Of a DNA stretch of 53,551 nt, positions 1 to 8,194 are shown one piece after another (within the stretch, counting starts at the first letter, position 1; each line of letters starts with the position of its first letter). This DNA is from Rhizobium sp. SL86. GTDB lineage: Bacteria; Pseudomonadota; Alphaproteobacteria; Rhizobiales; Rhizobiaceae. The notes beneath the pieces were generated by a model that made no database searches, had not been told where the DNA came from, and worked only from the letters and a program-made list of their open reading frames with translations. Where the stretch lies: NCBI RefSeq assembly GCF_026672545.1, contig NZ_JAPPRJ010000004.1, positions 1 through 53,551 of the forward strand, given 5' to 3'. The translations under genes and the position numbers were made by a program.

Positions 1-1132
1 CGGCATCGTCGGAGACGATCACTGCCTTGCCGACCAGCCCATGATGGCGGATGGCACCCCAGATGCCGGCCTCGGCGAACGGGCGGATGATGTCCCTGTC
101 GAAAATGTCGATACCATGTTCAGCCAGATAGGCGAGAAACGGAACTTGATTGGCAAACCGCCGCGGTTCGTTTCTCTTCAGCCGCGCCAGAAGGGCAGGG
201 TCCACCTGCCGGTCTTCGAGAAAAGCGAAGGCGGCATCGTTGAGGATATAGTCCTGATAGCTGCCGCGCAGCAGGGCCAGGAAGTTCAGTCGCGACTTCG
301 AAGACGTCGTGCGAAAGGCGGTGAAATGCTCACCGCCGATATGCGTCGTATAAACATTGCGGTTGGCGTGACGGGCACCGGTGTCGTCGACCGTCACAAA
401 AGGCGCAGAGACGAGGCCGGCGTGGAGCACGGCTGCATCCTCGGCATGAAAGCCATCCAGCCTCTCTGTGAGAAAGCGGACCACCTGACGTTTGGAGATT
501 TCGACACCAACGTCGTTGAGCAAGGTCGTCATTCGCTGCGTCGTGACTTGGCCATGCGCATGGAGCATCAGACAAAACCGTCGCAGATTGGGCCCAAAGC
601 CACCTCGTATCCCCGCAGGCAACGGCGCGATGATGGTGTCTCCCTCCGGCGTTACCCAGCATTCCCGACGGTAACGAACCACCTCGACCCTGAGCACCAG
701 ATCCCGGACGAAGCAGTCCTTGTAGCCCTTGAAGCGCGATCCAACTGGCACGCTGACAGGCAGTACCTCTTCACGCGTCACCCGCTTCGTGTCGTTCTTC
801 GGCCCTCGCGGCCGGGACGCCGGATCTTTGCCGGTGAGCGTCTTGTCACCGGTCGCCTTCTCCATTCCCGACGGTCTGAAGGGTGGGCGCGGCGGCAGGT
901 TTTTCAGGCGCGCAATCTCGTCACGCAGAAGCTGGTTGTCGATCTTCAGCCGGGTGTTCTCGAGCCTGAGCTGGTCGTTCTCATCCCGAAGCCTTTGGTT
1001 CTCAGCTACGAGCTTCTCAATCCGGGCGTCTGCCCGATCAGCCCGCTCCACCAGACCCGTCACGAGTTCTCGCAGCGCCTTCAGCGACAGCGTGTCGGCA
1101 TGCTCGGCCATGGGCAGGCGGCGCTTCGTCAT
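1..1132 (-). CDS. IS66-like transposase, C-terminus beyond the window
   Basis: The minus strand is open from an ATG at 1132 to the left edge, giving about 377 residues with no stop. The N-terminus starts MTKRRLPMAEHADTLSLK and continues into a leucine-zipper-like coiled coil (about residues 10-75, repeats such as ENQRLRDENDQLRLEN). A proline and charged linker follows, then a catalytic region containing FVTVDDTGARHANRN, where the DD pair is a good candidate for the first acidic catalytic residue. IS66-type transposases have this coiled-coil plus DDE layout and are about 500 residues long, so roughly a quarter is missing off the window. The plus-strand frame 41-1150 is its shadow. The terminal inverted repeat near 1133-1150 could not be identified. 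The IS66 family is inferred from the domain layout and could be a related family. Confidence 0.75.
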   Translation of the reverse strand, partial: MTKRRLPMAEHADTLSLKALRELVTGLVERADRADARIEKLVAENQRLRDENDQLRLENTRLKIDNQLLRDEIARLKNLPPRPPFRPSGMEKATGDKTLTGKDPASRPRGPKNDTKRVTREEVLPVSVPVGSRFKGYKDCFVRDLVLRVEVVRYRRECWVTPEGDTIIAPLPAGIRGGFGPNLRRFCLMLHAHGQVTTQRMTTLLNDVGVEISKRQVVRFLTERLDGFHAEDAAVLHAGLVSAPFVTVDDTGARHANRNVYTTHIGGEHFTAFRTTSSKSRLNFLALLRGSYQDYILNDAAFAFLEDRQVDPALLARLKRNEPRRFANQVPFLAYLAEHGIDIFDRDIIRPFAEAGIWGAIRHHGLVGKAVIVSDDA

Positions 1133-1201
1133 GAAAGAAGAATCTCATGATTTGCAGAAAACAGGAATCCCTCCTGCCACCGGATTTGCTCCAGGTACTT
1201 C

Positions 1202-2248
1202 ATGGAGCCGGCATTCCGCGCCGGTCTCGCGCTCACGCGTCTGGACGAGCGCATCGCCCGTTCGCCAGTCGGCCAGGGATGGATCGAACGATCTCAATTT
1301 GCCGACGCGTGCGCTTCGCTGTGGATCGACGGCGAACTCGTCCATCTTGAAGACCTGGTCCTCCACGACGCCACGAAGGATATTCGCACACCGACCCATG
1401 AACTGACAATCGCCCGCGACGTCCTGCGCACTCGTCGGCGGATCGCTGGCCAATCCCTGGATTGGGCGCTCTCTGCGGACGGCATCCGCTCGTTGCGGAA
1501 AACTTCGGAGATCGGGTCGGGCGGCGGGGACTCGGCGACGACGGCCGAAGTTATTTGGCCGGCGGACGAGATCCACGCGGAAGGGGAGGGGGAGGAACGT
1601 GACGGTGGCAAAGATCTTCCCGGCGTCGACTATGCTGCCATCGATGCGGTACTTGCCCGATCGGAGGCCGCGATCGAAAACGCAACGCGGCCTGGCCGCA
1701 CTGATACCGGCGAACGAGACCCTCTCGTCTATGATCTTGATTGGGACGAAGACGCGCGGCTCGACGAATGGCGCGACGTGTTACGCCAGGCCGAAAAATT
1801 GCCGGCGGTGCTGCAGCACGCCCCGTGGCTTGGCCGGTTGCTGGCCGGGGCGATCCTGCGCCAGGCAGGTATCACCACCGGGGCGCATCTCGCCGCCATC
1901 AACCTCGGCCTGAAAACCATTCCTGTCGATCGGCGCCGGCATCGCGACCGGCAGACGCGGCTGCTCGCCATTGCCAACGGCCTGATTGCGGCTGCCGAGA
2001 TCGGTCTGAAGGAGCATGACCGGCTGGCGTTGGCACGCACGCTGTTCGAGCGGAAACTCGAAGGGCGGCGGACGTCTTCAAAGCTGCCGGAGCTGGTCGA
2101 ACTGGTGATGGCGAAACCGTTGGTGTCGGCCGGGATGGTGGCGAAAACCCTCGACGTCACGCCGCAGGCGGCGCGGCGAATTGTTTTGGAGCTGGGCTTG
2201 AGAGAGATGACGGGGAGGGGGAGGTTTCGGGCGTGGGGAGTGATCTAA
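1202..2248 (+). CDS. RHE_PE00001-type protein (DUF1612 plus C-terminal helix-turn-helix)
   Basis: This 348-residue protein matches the rhizobial RHE_PE00001 family as I remember it. The N-terminal half has LTRLDERIARSP, ASLWIDGELVHLEDLVLHDA and TPTHELTIARDVLRTRR, which are hallmarks of the DUF1612-type domain. The C-terminal 60 residues form a helix-turn-helix (VAKTLDVTPQAARRIVLELGL) that probably binds DNA. The family is common on rhizobial plasmids and has no established function. The ATG at 1202 is used because the frame has a TGA at 1148-1150. The family normally starts further upstream with a leucine/proline-rich segment, and LLPPDLLQ is readable in the neighbouring frame at about 1169-1192. 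A one-base shift near 1193 would join the two, so the 5' end may be damaged, perhaps linked to the adjacent IS. Confidence 0.75.
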   Translation: MEPAFRAGLALTRLDERIARSPVGQGWIERSQFADACASLWIDGELVHLEDLVLHDATKDIRTPTHELTIARDVLRTRRRIAGQSLDWALSADGIRSLRKTSEIGSGGGDSATTAEVIWPADEIHAEGEGEERDGGKDLPGVDYAAIDAVLARSEAAIENATRPGRTDTGERDPLVYDLDWDEDARLDEWRDVLRQAEKLPAVLQHAPWLGRLLAGAILRQAGITTGAHLAAINLGLKTIPVDRRRHRDRQTRLLAIANGLIAAAEIGLKEHDRLALARTLFERKLEGRRTSSKLPELVELVMAKPLVSAGMVAKTLDVTPQAARRIVLELGLREMTGRGRFRAWGVI

Positions 2249-2440
2249 CGATCAGAGATAAGCCTAGGCCAATCTCTTCAACACGTTGCGCCGAGCTCAG
2301 CTTACTGCCTAGATTCGGCGGCTATTAAATGCGCTGGACGCGTCTGCGGAAGTGTTGAGCAAGACTTAAGGCCAATCGGCCTATCGTGCGACGGTACGCG
2401 ACCCCGCTGACTCCAACCAATTTTCAACCCAGGCGACTAC

Positions 2441-3508
2441 ATGCTTTCCAATAGCGACATTCTTAACCTAGCCTTTTATTTTAGTCACTTTGATCGTCGC
2501 CTAACCAGTGAGCTTGGAGTGTCGGACCCGCCTGACGAGCGGGAACTGACCAGACGACTGGGTCGAATGCTGGCTGGCGATGAGATGTGGAAGATCGACA
2601 AACTGACTATCGCACAGGATTGGCTTGAGGACGCGCTCGGCTGGTCATTGCAGCTCACGATGCAAGCCCATCCAACGAAGTGGGAACATCATGTTAGCCA
2701 CTCTGATTTCGGACTGATTATATCGTTCGTCGACGAATTGCTACGAACGCCGACGCAAAGCGCAGCCTATTTAGTTCAGGCGAAGCGCCTCTATCCTGAC
2801 GTCAGCGGGCAATATTCGCTGAGCTCTGAATTCGGGGCGACTGATCGCGACCAGCATCTCAAGCTGCGATATCTTGCCAAGCGGTTCGGCGAAGCTGCCG
2901 TGAAGTTTGCTGCTTACTGCCCGCCGATCGAGTTTTTCGAATTCAACTCGGTAGAGGCGATTCAGATCGGCCACAAGTCGAATTCCAGCGCACTCTATGT
3001 TGGCTCGACCTTCGGGCTTGCACTGCAACAGCAGATTGAAGCAGAACCGTGCTTGGTGTCCGACGCCGGCTTCTGGATCGCGCCAACGCACGGTCAGTTC
3101 AAGACCGCTGGAGACCTTCATCGAAACGCGATCCTATCTAATCTGCCGTTCGGCTGGTTCGTCATTGCCAATGCGTGGAATCTTGCGATTTCCGGTAGCG
3201 CCGGACTTTCGTTGCCGGCGGCTCCCTATGTGATCCCCTGGATGTGGAACAACCCGACCTTCGGAAGTATCCTGAACCTTGGGCTCGACGCTGAAACACA
3301 GCGGCTAATCACTGGCCTCGCAAGAGGCGACGATTCAATCGCGCACGAACTTGCGGCCGGTACAGACGCCAAAGTTCCTTCCAGCGCATTCAAGCCATCC
3401 GTCACGTTCGAAATCACCTTAACGCGGCATGTTCATCCACTCCTAAAGCCCACGCTGGACGAAAAGCCGAAGGACGAGCCTGACAATGGGCTGATCAGGA
3501 AGATCTGA
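2441..3508 (+). CDS. Uncharacterised protein, possible restriction-like nuclease in a defence island
   Basis: This 355-residue soluble protein was not recognised with certainty. Residues about 75-115 read HHVSHSDFGLIISF, then AYLVQAKRLYP. An acidic residue followed 20-30 residues later by a strand ending Q-A-K recalls the D-(x)n-(E/Q)xK active site of PD-(D/E)XK nucleases and of DUF6615-like defence proteins. After it come YLAKRFGEAAVKFAAYCPPIEFFEF and a tryptophan-rich segment (PYVIPWMWNN) of unknown role. There is no signal peptide or membrane segment. The start at 2441 has only a weak ribosome-binding site. The gene stands alone, on the same strand as the kinase-helicase gene downstream, and its neighbours suggest anti-phage defence. 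The nuclease assignment is inference from one motif. Confidence 0.5.
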   Translation: MLSNSDILNLAFYFSHFDRRLTSELGVSDPPDERELTRRLGRMLAGDEMWKIDKLTIAQDWLEDALGWSLQLTMQAHPTKWEHHVSHSDFGLIISFVDELLRTPTQSAAYLVQAKRLYPDVSGQYSLSSEFGATDRDQHLKLRYLAKRFGEAAVKFAAYCPPIEFFEFNSVEAIQIGHKSNSSALYVGSTFGLALQQQIEAEPCLVSDAGFWIAPTHGQFKTAGDLHRNAILSNLPFGWFVIANAWNLAISGSAGLSLPAAPYVIPWMWNNPTFGSILNLGLDAETQRLITGLARGDDSIAHELAAGTDAKVPSSAFKPSVTFEITLTRHVHPLLKPTLDEKPKDEPDNGLIRKI

Positions 3509-3868
3509 GCGATCCACCCGGAAAATGACTTCTCATCACCGATTGGTCGGGCGGCAGCGAGCTCCCCGCCTTTTGATATCTAATGGCGCTTCGTGAAGGC
3601 GAGGACTCGGTCGGAGAAGTGGGGCGGTTCCTCGCCGTTGAAGGCCTCGGTCTCGCAAGCGCGTTGGTGACGTGGCAGAACCGCTTCGCATCGGCCAAGA
3701 CCAACCACAGCTCATCGAAAATGTCGGGCAACATTTATTGTGTGGCGATACTCCATCCCTGGTTGCAAACTCTACTGTAACTCATAGATTGTATTATCTT
3801 TGTCTGTACTGATTCGAAGAAAGCTGAATCAAGCAGACAGTTGCGCAGATGCGGCAGCGGGAAATACG
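3509..3868. other. Intergenic stretch with a decayed coding fragment
   Basis: No intact gene is seen. On the minus strand about 3583-3734 two frames join into a protein-like string: IFDELWLVLADAKRFCHVTNALA in one frame, then ETEAFNGEEPPHFSDRVLAF in the next. This looks like the C-terminal end of a degraded gene with one frameshift. I cannot name its family. The plus strand from about 3780 is AT-rich and probably holds the promoter of the kinase-helicase gene. Confidence 0.35.
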
Positions 3869-4526
3869 ATGCACCCAAAGCATGTTGAACGACAGCGCGA
3901 GACCCTCGAGCAACGATTCGAGTTGGCTGAAACCTTCTTATCTTCCCCGAATGCCGCGGCACTGAAGTCGGCTGTGATCCGCGCGACAGATCGCAGGAAC
4001 GGCGACCCTGTCGTTCTCAAGTATTGGTCGAAGACTGGAACAGCGGTTGACTCAGATCTGAGAGAACTTTGGCGGCACGAAATGCGTCAAAGTGAGCGGG
4101 TTAGGTCCTTCCCTCGTGCAGATGAAGTAATTGTCGATGTGTCTGGTTCGGGGGAGTGTGACGACGCATTCTACATGATCATGCCAAGCGATGTTGCGCC
4201 TCTCGAATACGCCTCGCAGTTTCTTCGCTCAGACCATTGGCTACGTGCGTTACATGGAGCACGTCAACGGTCCTTCCTCTGGAGGAATCTCCGCCGTCTG
4301 GCCGAAGCCCTTGGGGCTGTCCATGGTCAAGGACTGGTTCACGGACGAATAGATGCCAGGGCTATCTATTCCACTGGTGCCGCCACCAAACCGGACTTTC
4401 GCCTCGGCGGGTTCGAGTTTTGTCTCCGGGTTGCTGAGCTAAACAAGGCTCCGTTGAAAGTGATTGCGAATAGTCGCCCGGTTGGGTCGGTCATTTTTTC
4501 CTTTCTGGACGATTGGCGTGCTCTTG
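3869..4526 (+). pseudogene. Kinase-helicase fusion (Mokosh type I MkoA-like), 5' part, interrupted by IS256-family element
   Basis: This is the N-terminal portion of a large protein. Residues about 25-200 resemble a degenerate Ser/Thr kinase: DPVVLKYWSKTGTAVDSDLRELWRHE for the lysine strand and helix C, HGQGLVHGRIDARAIY for the catalytic loop with HGRID in place of HRDxK, and FRLGGFEF where DFG is expected. The frame is broken at 4527 by the insertion element. Removing the element plus one copy of the 10-bp direct repeat restores the frame exactly as RALGQVVADLIG into the 5955-7442 segment. An SF1 helicase fused to an STK domain is the layout of Mokosh type I MkoA. The ATG at 3869 has GGGA upstream; the frame extends to 3800 with other starts. 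Certainly inactive as a single protein here. Confidence 0.7.
4517..4526. repeat. Left target-site duplication of the IS256-family element (CGTGCTCTTG)
   Basis: The 10 bases CGTGCTCTTG occur immediately before the left inverted repeat and again at 5946-5955 immediately after the right one. IS256-family elements make 8-9 bp duplications, so one or two of the ten bases may match by chance at the boundary. Confidence 0.85.
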
Positions 4527-5945
4527 ATAGCGTCCGTCAATCTGGTGTAAATTCGGGCGCTGGACCGGGCCGTCATGATCAGGCGGCTTTTGGTGTCATC
4601 TGAAGGGGCTTTTCCTCCTCAATTCTTGGTGTGTTGAGCTCTGCCATGCCCTCGATCTGCATGTAGCGGTGCTGAAGCTGCCATTCGTCGTTGGCTTCGA
4701 GGAGCACGGCTCCGATGAGCCGGACAATGCTGTCCTCGTTGGGAAAGATGCCGACGACATCAGCGCGGCGCTTCACTTCCTTGTTCAAGCGCTCCAGAGG
4801 GTTCGTGCTGTGGAGCTTGGTGCGATGCTGGGACGGGAACGCCATGTAGGCAAGTACGTCAGTCTCTGCATCGTCCATGAAGGCTCCGAGCTTCGGCCAT
4901 CTGGCGCGGAGCTGGTCAGCGACATGCCGCCAGGTCTGAACGGCTCCGTCATGGTCAGGCTGGATGAAGGCTTGGCGGATCGCGGCGGCCACCATGGTGT
5001 GCTGTCCCTTGGGCACATAGGCGAGTGCATTGCGCATGGCGTGAACCCGGCATCTCTGCCACGTCGCGCCGAGCACACGGGTGATGGCGGCCTTCAATCC
5101 CTCATGAGCATCGGAGATGACGAGCTTGACGCCCGTCAGCCCTCGGCGCACCAGATCACGCAGGAAGCTCGTCCAGAACGGTTCGGCTTCGGAAGGGCCG
5201 ATATGCAGGCCGACGATTTCCCGCTTGCCGTCCGTGTCGACAGCCACCGCGATTATTGCCGCGACAGAGACGATGCGTCCGCCTTCGCGCATCTTCAGAT
5301 AGGTCGCATCTAGCCAGAGATACGGCCAGGCGCCGGAAAGTGGGCGTCTGAGGAAGGCGTTCACACGCTCATCGATATCCTTGCACAGCTTGGAAACGGA
5401 GGATTTGGAGATACCGGTCATCCCCATGGCCTGCACCAGCTCATCGACCTTGCGGGTCGATACACCATTGATCCAGGCTTCTTGAATGACGGCCACCAGC
5501 GCCTTCTCCACCGTCTTCCTCGGCTCCAGAAAGCCGGGAAAATAGCTGCCGGAGCGCATCTTCGGGATCTTCAGGTTCAAGGTGCCGAGCCGCGTGTCGA
5601 GCGTCCGGTCGCGATAGCCGTTGCGCCAGGTCTGGCGGCTTTCGCCACGCTCGTAGCGTCCGGCTCCGATCAGGCCGTCCACATCGGCCTCCATGATCAT
5701 TTGCAGCACGCTTTCGGCAATCAATCGAAGAAAATCCGGATCGCCGCTCTTCGCGGCAAGCTCGGCAAGAGGTAATCTGTCGTCGGTCATCGGGTCTTCC
5801 TTTCGGTCAGGTTGAAGTCTCGCAACTCCACCTTCTCCGACGGGCCCGGTGCCCACCTGACGTCTCGCGGAAAACCAAAGCGAAATCTCCACCGCTTTCT
5901 CCACGAAAATCGCCCCCGAAATTACACCAGCTGCGCGGACGTTAT
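4527..5945 (-). mobile_element. Complete IS256-family insertion sequence inside the kinase-helicase gene
   Basis: The element is about 1419 bp. Its imperfect terminal inverted repeats are 4527-4560 (begins ATAGCGTCCG, then CTGGTGTAAATTCGGG) and the complement of 5912-5945 (begins ATAACGTCCG, then CTGGTGTAATTTCGGG). It is flanked by the direct repeat CGTGCTCTTG. One transposase gene fills it on the minus strand. Excision plus loss of one repeat copy rebuilds the reading frame of the host gene, which is strong internal evidence for the boundaries and for a fairly recent insertion. Confidence 0.9.
4579..5790 (-). CDS. IS256-family (mutator-type) transposase
   Basis: This 403-residue protein catalyses transposition of the surrounding element. 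Mutator-type landmarks are in order: GRYERGESRQTWRNGYRDR, KIPKMRSGSYFPGFLEPRK, the first catalytic Asp in YLWLDATYLKMRE, the second in LVISDAHEGLKAAI, the CxxH-like CRVHAMRNAL motif, and the catalytic Glu in STNPLERLNKEVKRR. The length is normal for the family and no break is visible, so it is probably active. The start MTDDRLPL at 5790 is preferred over the longer frame to 5904, because the extra residues read like the non-coding end of the element. It shares no operon with the neighbours. Confidence 0.95.
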   Translation of the reverse strand: MTDDRLPLAELAAKSGDPDFLRLIAESVLQMIMEADVDGLIGAGRYERGESRQTWRNGYRDRTLDTRLGTLNLKIPKMRSGSYFPGFLEPRKTVEKALVAVIQEAWINGVSTRKVDELVQAMGMTGISKSSVSKLCKDIDERVNAFLRRPLSGAWPYLWLDATYLKMREGGRIVSVAAIIAVAVDTDGKREIVGLHIGPSEAEPFWTSFLRDLVRRGLTGVKLVISDAHEGLKAAITRVLGATWQRCRVHAMRNALAYVPKGQHTMVAAAIRQAFIQPDHDGAVQTWRHVADQLRARWPKLGAFMDDAETDVLAYMAFPSQHRTKLHSTNPLERLNKEVKRRADVVGIFPNEDSIVRLIGAVLLEANDEWQLQHRYMQIEGMAELNTPRIEEEKPLQMTPKAA

Positions 5946-5955
5946 CGTGCTCTTG
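5946..5955. repeat. Right target-site duplication of the IS256-family element (CGTGCTCTTG)
   Basis: This is the second copy of the 10-base direct repeat found at 4517-4526. It lies immediately outside the right inverted repeat. Confidence 0.85.
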
Positions 5956-7851
5956 GTCAGGTTGTCGCGGATCTGATCGGCCTAAAGCCGGATACCCTCT
6001 GGGAAGAAGATACGCATTTCATCGCAGGTCGAGCGAGGATTGACCTGAGGCCATCTGAAATCGACCTGATAAGGTTATTGTTTGAGCCAGAGCGCAATCG
6101 CATTCTGGATGCAGCAGCAGTAACAGGTCGAATTGACGCGATTCTCAACGAATTGGATGCCGAGGCATTTGCCGGGAATGGTCGCTATGTGCTGGCCCTT
6201 CGACTTGGACAGACAAGTCGCCTTTCGGCAAGATTGAATGCAGCCTCTGGTGACGCGTTCGATACCGACGATGCGGCTTCTCAAGTTGATTTTGTTCGAG
6301 CGGATCTCGAAACGGGTGCCACTTTGACGCGCACACCAAGAGGCGATCTTTTGCTGATGACGGAAAGCCTGGTCTATGATCTCCAACCCTTGCGCGTTGC
6401 CGGAACTGATGAAACCTGGAATATCGCTTCTTGCAATAACGCTCGTTTCAGGGACGACGTCATTCTTGGCCGGCGGGAAACCATTGACCTTCCAGAGCAC
6501 AGGATTGAGATCATCCGTTTTGCGGCTGCGACGGCACGTTTGAATGAACTGCGCTCTGATGCTCTCGATTGGAGCGCGGCATTCGAGATAGTGACCGATG
6601 ATGATCCGGGGCTCGTTGTCCGACGTGGTCTGCTCCTCGCACAGATTGCCGAAGCGCTGTTCAAAGTGGCTGAGATCGCTCCAGTCGAGTTGGTGGGGCA
6701 GCGACAGCAGGGAAACAAGCGGATCGTCGAGATCGCAGCGAGTGACTTAGAGCACCGGCTCCGTCTTTCGGAGGCGCTCAATGTGGACGAACCACATAAG
6801 CTTATGCGAAGGCTCTTCGATCGAGAGGAGGCCGACGTTGATGCGGAATGGCAGCTGACCGAAGCGGCCGGCCTTGGGATGACGGTCCGAGCTGCGGCCA
6901 ACGTCCGATTCATCCGTCCAGTCCAAAAAGACAACAGAAGGCTTTACGAGTTCCAAGTTCTCGACGGTGTGCTCCCACCGAATACGCAACTCCATTTGCG
7001 CAGGGTCGACGAGACAGGAACAGAGCAGGTGCTTCGGCGGCGGCTCCGGATGCTGACAATGCTTTCGACGCAGTCCGAACTTGCCAATATGTTGCTCGAT
7101 CCGAGGGCGCGGCTGCGGTCATATGAGGATGAACCGCTTGTCGAAGACAAACATTTCGAGAAACTGGACAAGTCGAAACAGGACGCGTTGCGCTCGATTT
7201 GGTCAACCGGTCCTTCCCAGTTGGTCGTTGGTCCTCCTGGAGTTGGGAAGACCAGGCTGGTCACCGAAGTGGTGCGAAGAGCTCTTGCTGGGGATCCGAC
7301 GGTTCGCCTTCTCCTGAGCGCACAGGCGCATCAGGCTTTGGATCACCTTGCGGCATCCGTCCAGACCATGCTGAAAAAGAATGGATTGACCGATGATGTA
7401 ATTTTGGTCCGATCGAAAGCCGATAACGGCGCGGACCTTTGACGATGCTGTACGAAAGGTTCTGGAGGCGATGGCGCCTACCCCACTGGTTTCTTGAGCA
7501 GTCGGAGTGGGAGTTGCTTTTGCAAGCGAGCGAACGCACCCAGGTGCCAATTCTGCGCATGGCGCTTGGTCTCTCCACGCTGTTTTCGGGAGGGAATGCC
7601 CAGGAACTCAATGGCATCAAGAATCACATCCTCGCGACGTGCCTCAGCCAGATTTTGCGTGACGACTCATCCGTCGATTTGCCGGGCTTGTGGACAGGAA
7701 AGACATTCTGGAAACAAAGAGCGTCCAGAGCAAGCTGGCGGTTGCGCTCAATGCGGCGCAGGACGATCCACAAAGCTTGACGGGGCGTATTGCTCTGGCG
7801 CTCTTTCCAGAAGCGTTCGCGTCGAGGCATAAATCGATGGAGCAAAGGTGA
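5955..7851 (+). pseudogene. Kinase-helicase fusion (MkoA-like), central part with SF1 Walker A, then frameshifted
   Basis: This continues the gene begun at 3869. An open frame runs from the IS junction to a TGA at 7440 and ends with an SF1 helicase start: LDKSKQDALRSIWSTG, then the Walker A QLVVGPPGVGKTRLVTEVV. That order matches COG1112-type helicases. Beyond 7436 the coding signal hops frame. FDDAVRKVLEAMAPTPLVS is one frame on (7438-7485). WELLLQASERTQVPILRMAL through CLSQILRDDSSV is in a third frame (about 7485-7675). FAGLVDRKDILETKSVQSK to SMEQR, stopping at 7849-7851, is back in the second. Walker B and the later helicase motifs are absent, so a large part is deleted. The segments after 7485 may come from another gene; I could not name them. 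Confidence 0.6.
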
Positions 7852-7882
7852 CTTCGGTTCCTCGGCGAGGCGTTGATCCGTA

Positions 7883-7972
7883 AGCGGCGCGCCACCTTCG
7901 TCCACGCCACCAGATCGGTGATACCGGTTTCATCCTCGAGCGTGATGAACATCACTCCCCCGGAAATGCCGG
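7883..7972 (-). pseudogene. Fragment of an error-prone DNA polymerase (DnaE2/ImuC-like) C-terminal region
   Basis: The minus strand reads ISGGVMFITLEDETGITDLVAW, the signature of the OB-fold region near the C-terminus of DnaE2 polymerases (typically GVMFLTLEDETGIANLIVW). Similarity fades after about 25-30 residues on both sides, so only a short scrap remains. It has no start or stop of its own. It shows that the stretch between the decayed kinase-helicase gene and apeA contains foreign debris. Confidence 0.55.
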
Positions 7973-7981
7973 CGCTACCGA

Positions 7982-8194
7982 ATCATACCAAAATTCACTG
8001 ATGATGACCCATCCGACCGGATCGATTTTGTCGTTCGGCTAGGAGAAAGCCACAGTCGGACCACAAGGCCCGGCGAGGATTTTCGACGACGTCTGGGGCA
8101 GTTCTCATTGGCAATCAACAATGGTCACTTCTCCCCAAACGATCTAAATATACTGAAGCACTTGGGGCCTAAATCTAATTTGTCTCTTATGTAA
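7982..8194 (+). pseudogene. C-terminal fragment of an unidentified protein
   Basis: An open frame without a start codon encodes about 70 protein-like residues, including DDDPSDRIDFVVRLGES, RTTRPGEDFRRRLGQF and SLAINNGHFSPNDLNILKHL, and ends at TAA 8192-8194. It could be the tail of the kinase-helicase protein, or of a second gene of the same defence system lost in the deletion around 7850-7980. The family is not recognised. It overlaps the convergent 3' end of apeA by a few bases. Confidence 0.45.

Noticed and set aside
41..1150. Long plus-strand frame of 369 codons
   Set aside because: It is the shadow of the minus-strand IS66-like transposase, whose coiled coil and catalytic motifs are clear; the plus frame has low-complexity, arginine-rich sequence.
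3583..3780. Plus-strand 65-codon frame
   Set aside because: The minus strand over the same bases reads more like protein (in two frames), so the plus frame is probably a shadow of a decayed gene.
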